DNA from: Seminavis robusta
Lineage: Eukaryota; Bacillariophyta; Bacillariophyceae; Naviculales; Naviculaceae
DNA length: 64,000 nucleotides
Reading direction: 5' to 3'
Assembly (NCBI GenBank): GCA_903772945.1
Contig: CAICTM010000193.1
Location: 30,233-94,232, forward strand
Positions 63,160 through 64,000 of the stretch are shown here, in pieces. Numbering within the stretch: position 1 is the first letter of the stretch; each line of letters begins with the position of its first letter. The translations under genes and the position numbers were made by a program. Below the pieces are notes generated by a model that saw only the letters and a list, made by a program, of their open reading frames with translations, was not told the DNA's origin and made no database searches.

Positions 63160-63561
63160 CTAAAGGAGGTCCCACAGCCAGAGCTGGTGTGGAGTACCTG
63201 ACATCCTTGAAACTTGCCCACACAGGTCAAACATTGGGTGAGTGGCGACATAGTCTGCGAACCTGTTGATCCGCCTCTCAAGAAAAGTTGAGATGGGATG
63301 CAGGCCAGCTACTCTCAGGGCCTCATCAACTGGTGGTTCATGCCACATGCCTTCAATGAGCTTTGGCATTTTGTTGGTAATTGGGCTGGCCACCTTGATG
63401 AAAGCCTTCCAATATATGAAGCATGGTGGATGTGAGGGTCCATATCTCAGACCCTTACAACAGCACCATCTGAAGCACAGCCTTGTAAAACATGCCAGAA
63501 ACCCTGGGCTTGGCACCTTATCTTGAGAGTTGCGAGCCCATTGCTGGGGACCCTTCTTCAA
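63160..63561 (-). mobile_element. probable non-LTR retrotransposon remnant (reverse-transcriptase C-terminus)
   Basis: A frame of 133 codons on the minus strand. Its second half reads MPKLIEGMWHEPPVDEAL, then RVAGLHPISTFLERRINRF, ADYVATHPMFDLC and GTPHQLWLWDLL. The pattern of a Leu-x-Pro-Ile-x-x-(Tyr/Phe) turn, a basic helix, Ala-Thr-(His/Arg)-Pro, then a Gly/Pro-Trp end resembles the C-terminal tail of reverse-transcriptase polyproteins that I recall from diatom genomes. The catalytic domain is absent. The N-terminal part of the frame is not protein-like. Confidence 0.45.
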
Positions 63562-63898
63562 ATTCTTCTAAAGTACCGGGAGGTCCCAAACTGACCAACA
63601 TATCTGAAGTGGGTCACGGAAGAAAGAGGAACAGGACAGTTGAGGAAATTTGAGTCCCGTGCAAAATTGTCTTTTAAATCCGCTCGGTTCTCTCTTAATT
63701 CCAAGCAGTTCTCTACTCTTAAAGGAGCAGATTATTCCTCATAATCTTCAGTCTTGGCTTAAATCCTTTCACTATGTTTCAAGGATCGTCCACTAAATAA
63801 GAACAGACAGCCGTAGGCTAGTGCCCTCAACTAGCATTTATCTAAAGGCAAAGGTTTCATTTTTGATTGTATGTTTCTTAAAGCCAAGGCTATGCATT
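63562..63898. other. unique DNA to the right of copy B
   Basis: No gene seen. AT-rich sequence, possibly part of the same decayed element. Confidence 0.4.
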
Positions 63899-64000
63899 CG
63901 CTATTATAGCTTTAATCTTACTAGGGAAACCGCACCATATGTACGTGTTCGCTTTGATAGCCTTAATCTTACTAGGGAAACCGCACCATATGTACGCGAC
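63899..64000. repeat. 51-bp tandem repeat running into the window end
   Basis: Two units, 63899-63949 and 63950-64000. Both contain TTAATCTTACTAGGGAAACC followed by GCACCATATGTACG; the first 12 bases of each unit differ slightly. The array probably continues past the window. Confidence 0.8.

Larger units (their letters stand above)
53902..63426. repeat. copy B of the 9.5-kb direct duplication
   Basis: 9525 bp matching 44313-53876. The coordinate offset drifts from 9589 at the left to 9530 in the middle and 9550 at the right. Copy B therefore lacks about 60 bases in its left half, and copy A lacks about 20 in its right half. From 63427 on the sequence is unique. Confidence 0.95.

Noticed and set aside
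1-64000. tRNA or rRNA genes and CRISPR arrays
   Set aside because: I looked for T-arm consensus (GTTCRANNC) and for evenly spaced short repeats and found no convincing case. A covariance-model scan would settle the tRNA question.

Overview
This window is nuclear DNA of a photosynthetic stramenopile, most likely a pennate diatom. The organism is inferred, not confirmed. Supporting signs are one protein with a signal peptide cut before Phe (ADA-F, the ASAFAP-type plastid presequence of diatoms) followed by a twin-arginine lumen signal, few and short (about 90-230 nt) spliceosomal introns, a compact gene layout with many head-to-head pairs, and two genes carrying an EIR-x-Y/H ... GDxP ... W motif that I associate with diatom proteomes. 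Intergenic DNA is studded with the palindromes TACCGGTA and (CTAG)n.

Layout. 1-4.9 kb: the 3' end of an unknown gene, a Ser/Arg/Asn-rich protein, and a tiny secreted acidic Cys protein. 5.4-12.1 kb: a thylakoid-targeted DUF4336-type protein with an apparent frameshift, a small two-helix membrane protein, and a 1183-residue Ser/Gly/Arg-rich protein. 12.6-19.9 kb: an LRR-like protein, an FSP1/AIFM2-like flavin oxidoreductase, the proteasome subunit SEM1/DSS1, a polyprenol reductase (SRD5A3/DFG10), and an LRAT-fold protein. 21.5-28.5 kb: a GDxP-motif protein, a C1/ZZ-like zinc-finger protein, a possible 56-residue helical protein, and a two-helix membrane protein. 29.4-43.7 kb: a secretory type II DnaJ, a CRAL-TRIO protein, a transmembrane RING-H2 protein, a decayed Pro-rich gene, DDAH, the DPH4 J-protein, a truncated acyl-CoA-synthetase-like protein, succinyl-CoA ligase alpha, and an MBOAT lysophospholipid acyltransferase.

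44.3-63.4 kb: a block of about 9.5 kb present twice in direct orientation on either side of a 25-N gap. Each copy carries UBC9, prohibitin-2, PRP18, SmE and a second GDxP-motif gene. Copy A continues uniquely to the left and copy B uniquely to the right. Coding frames are clean in the part of each copy far from the gap and break near it. This is what two unmerged allelic contig ends would look like, so the duplication is probably an assembly artefact. The last kilobase holds a probable reverse-transcriptase C-terminal remnant and a 51-bp tandem repeat.

Functionally this is ordinary eukaryotic housekeeping (SUMOylation, splicing, proteasome, dolichol and phospholipid synthesis, TCA cycle, diphthamide) mixed with lineage-specific disordered proteins. 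I found no gene cluster forming a single pathway. Items most worth following are the truncated acyl-CoA-synthetase-like protein, the GDxP-motif family, a conserved GC-AG intron in UBC9, and the false-duplication signature.
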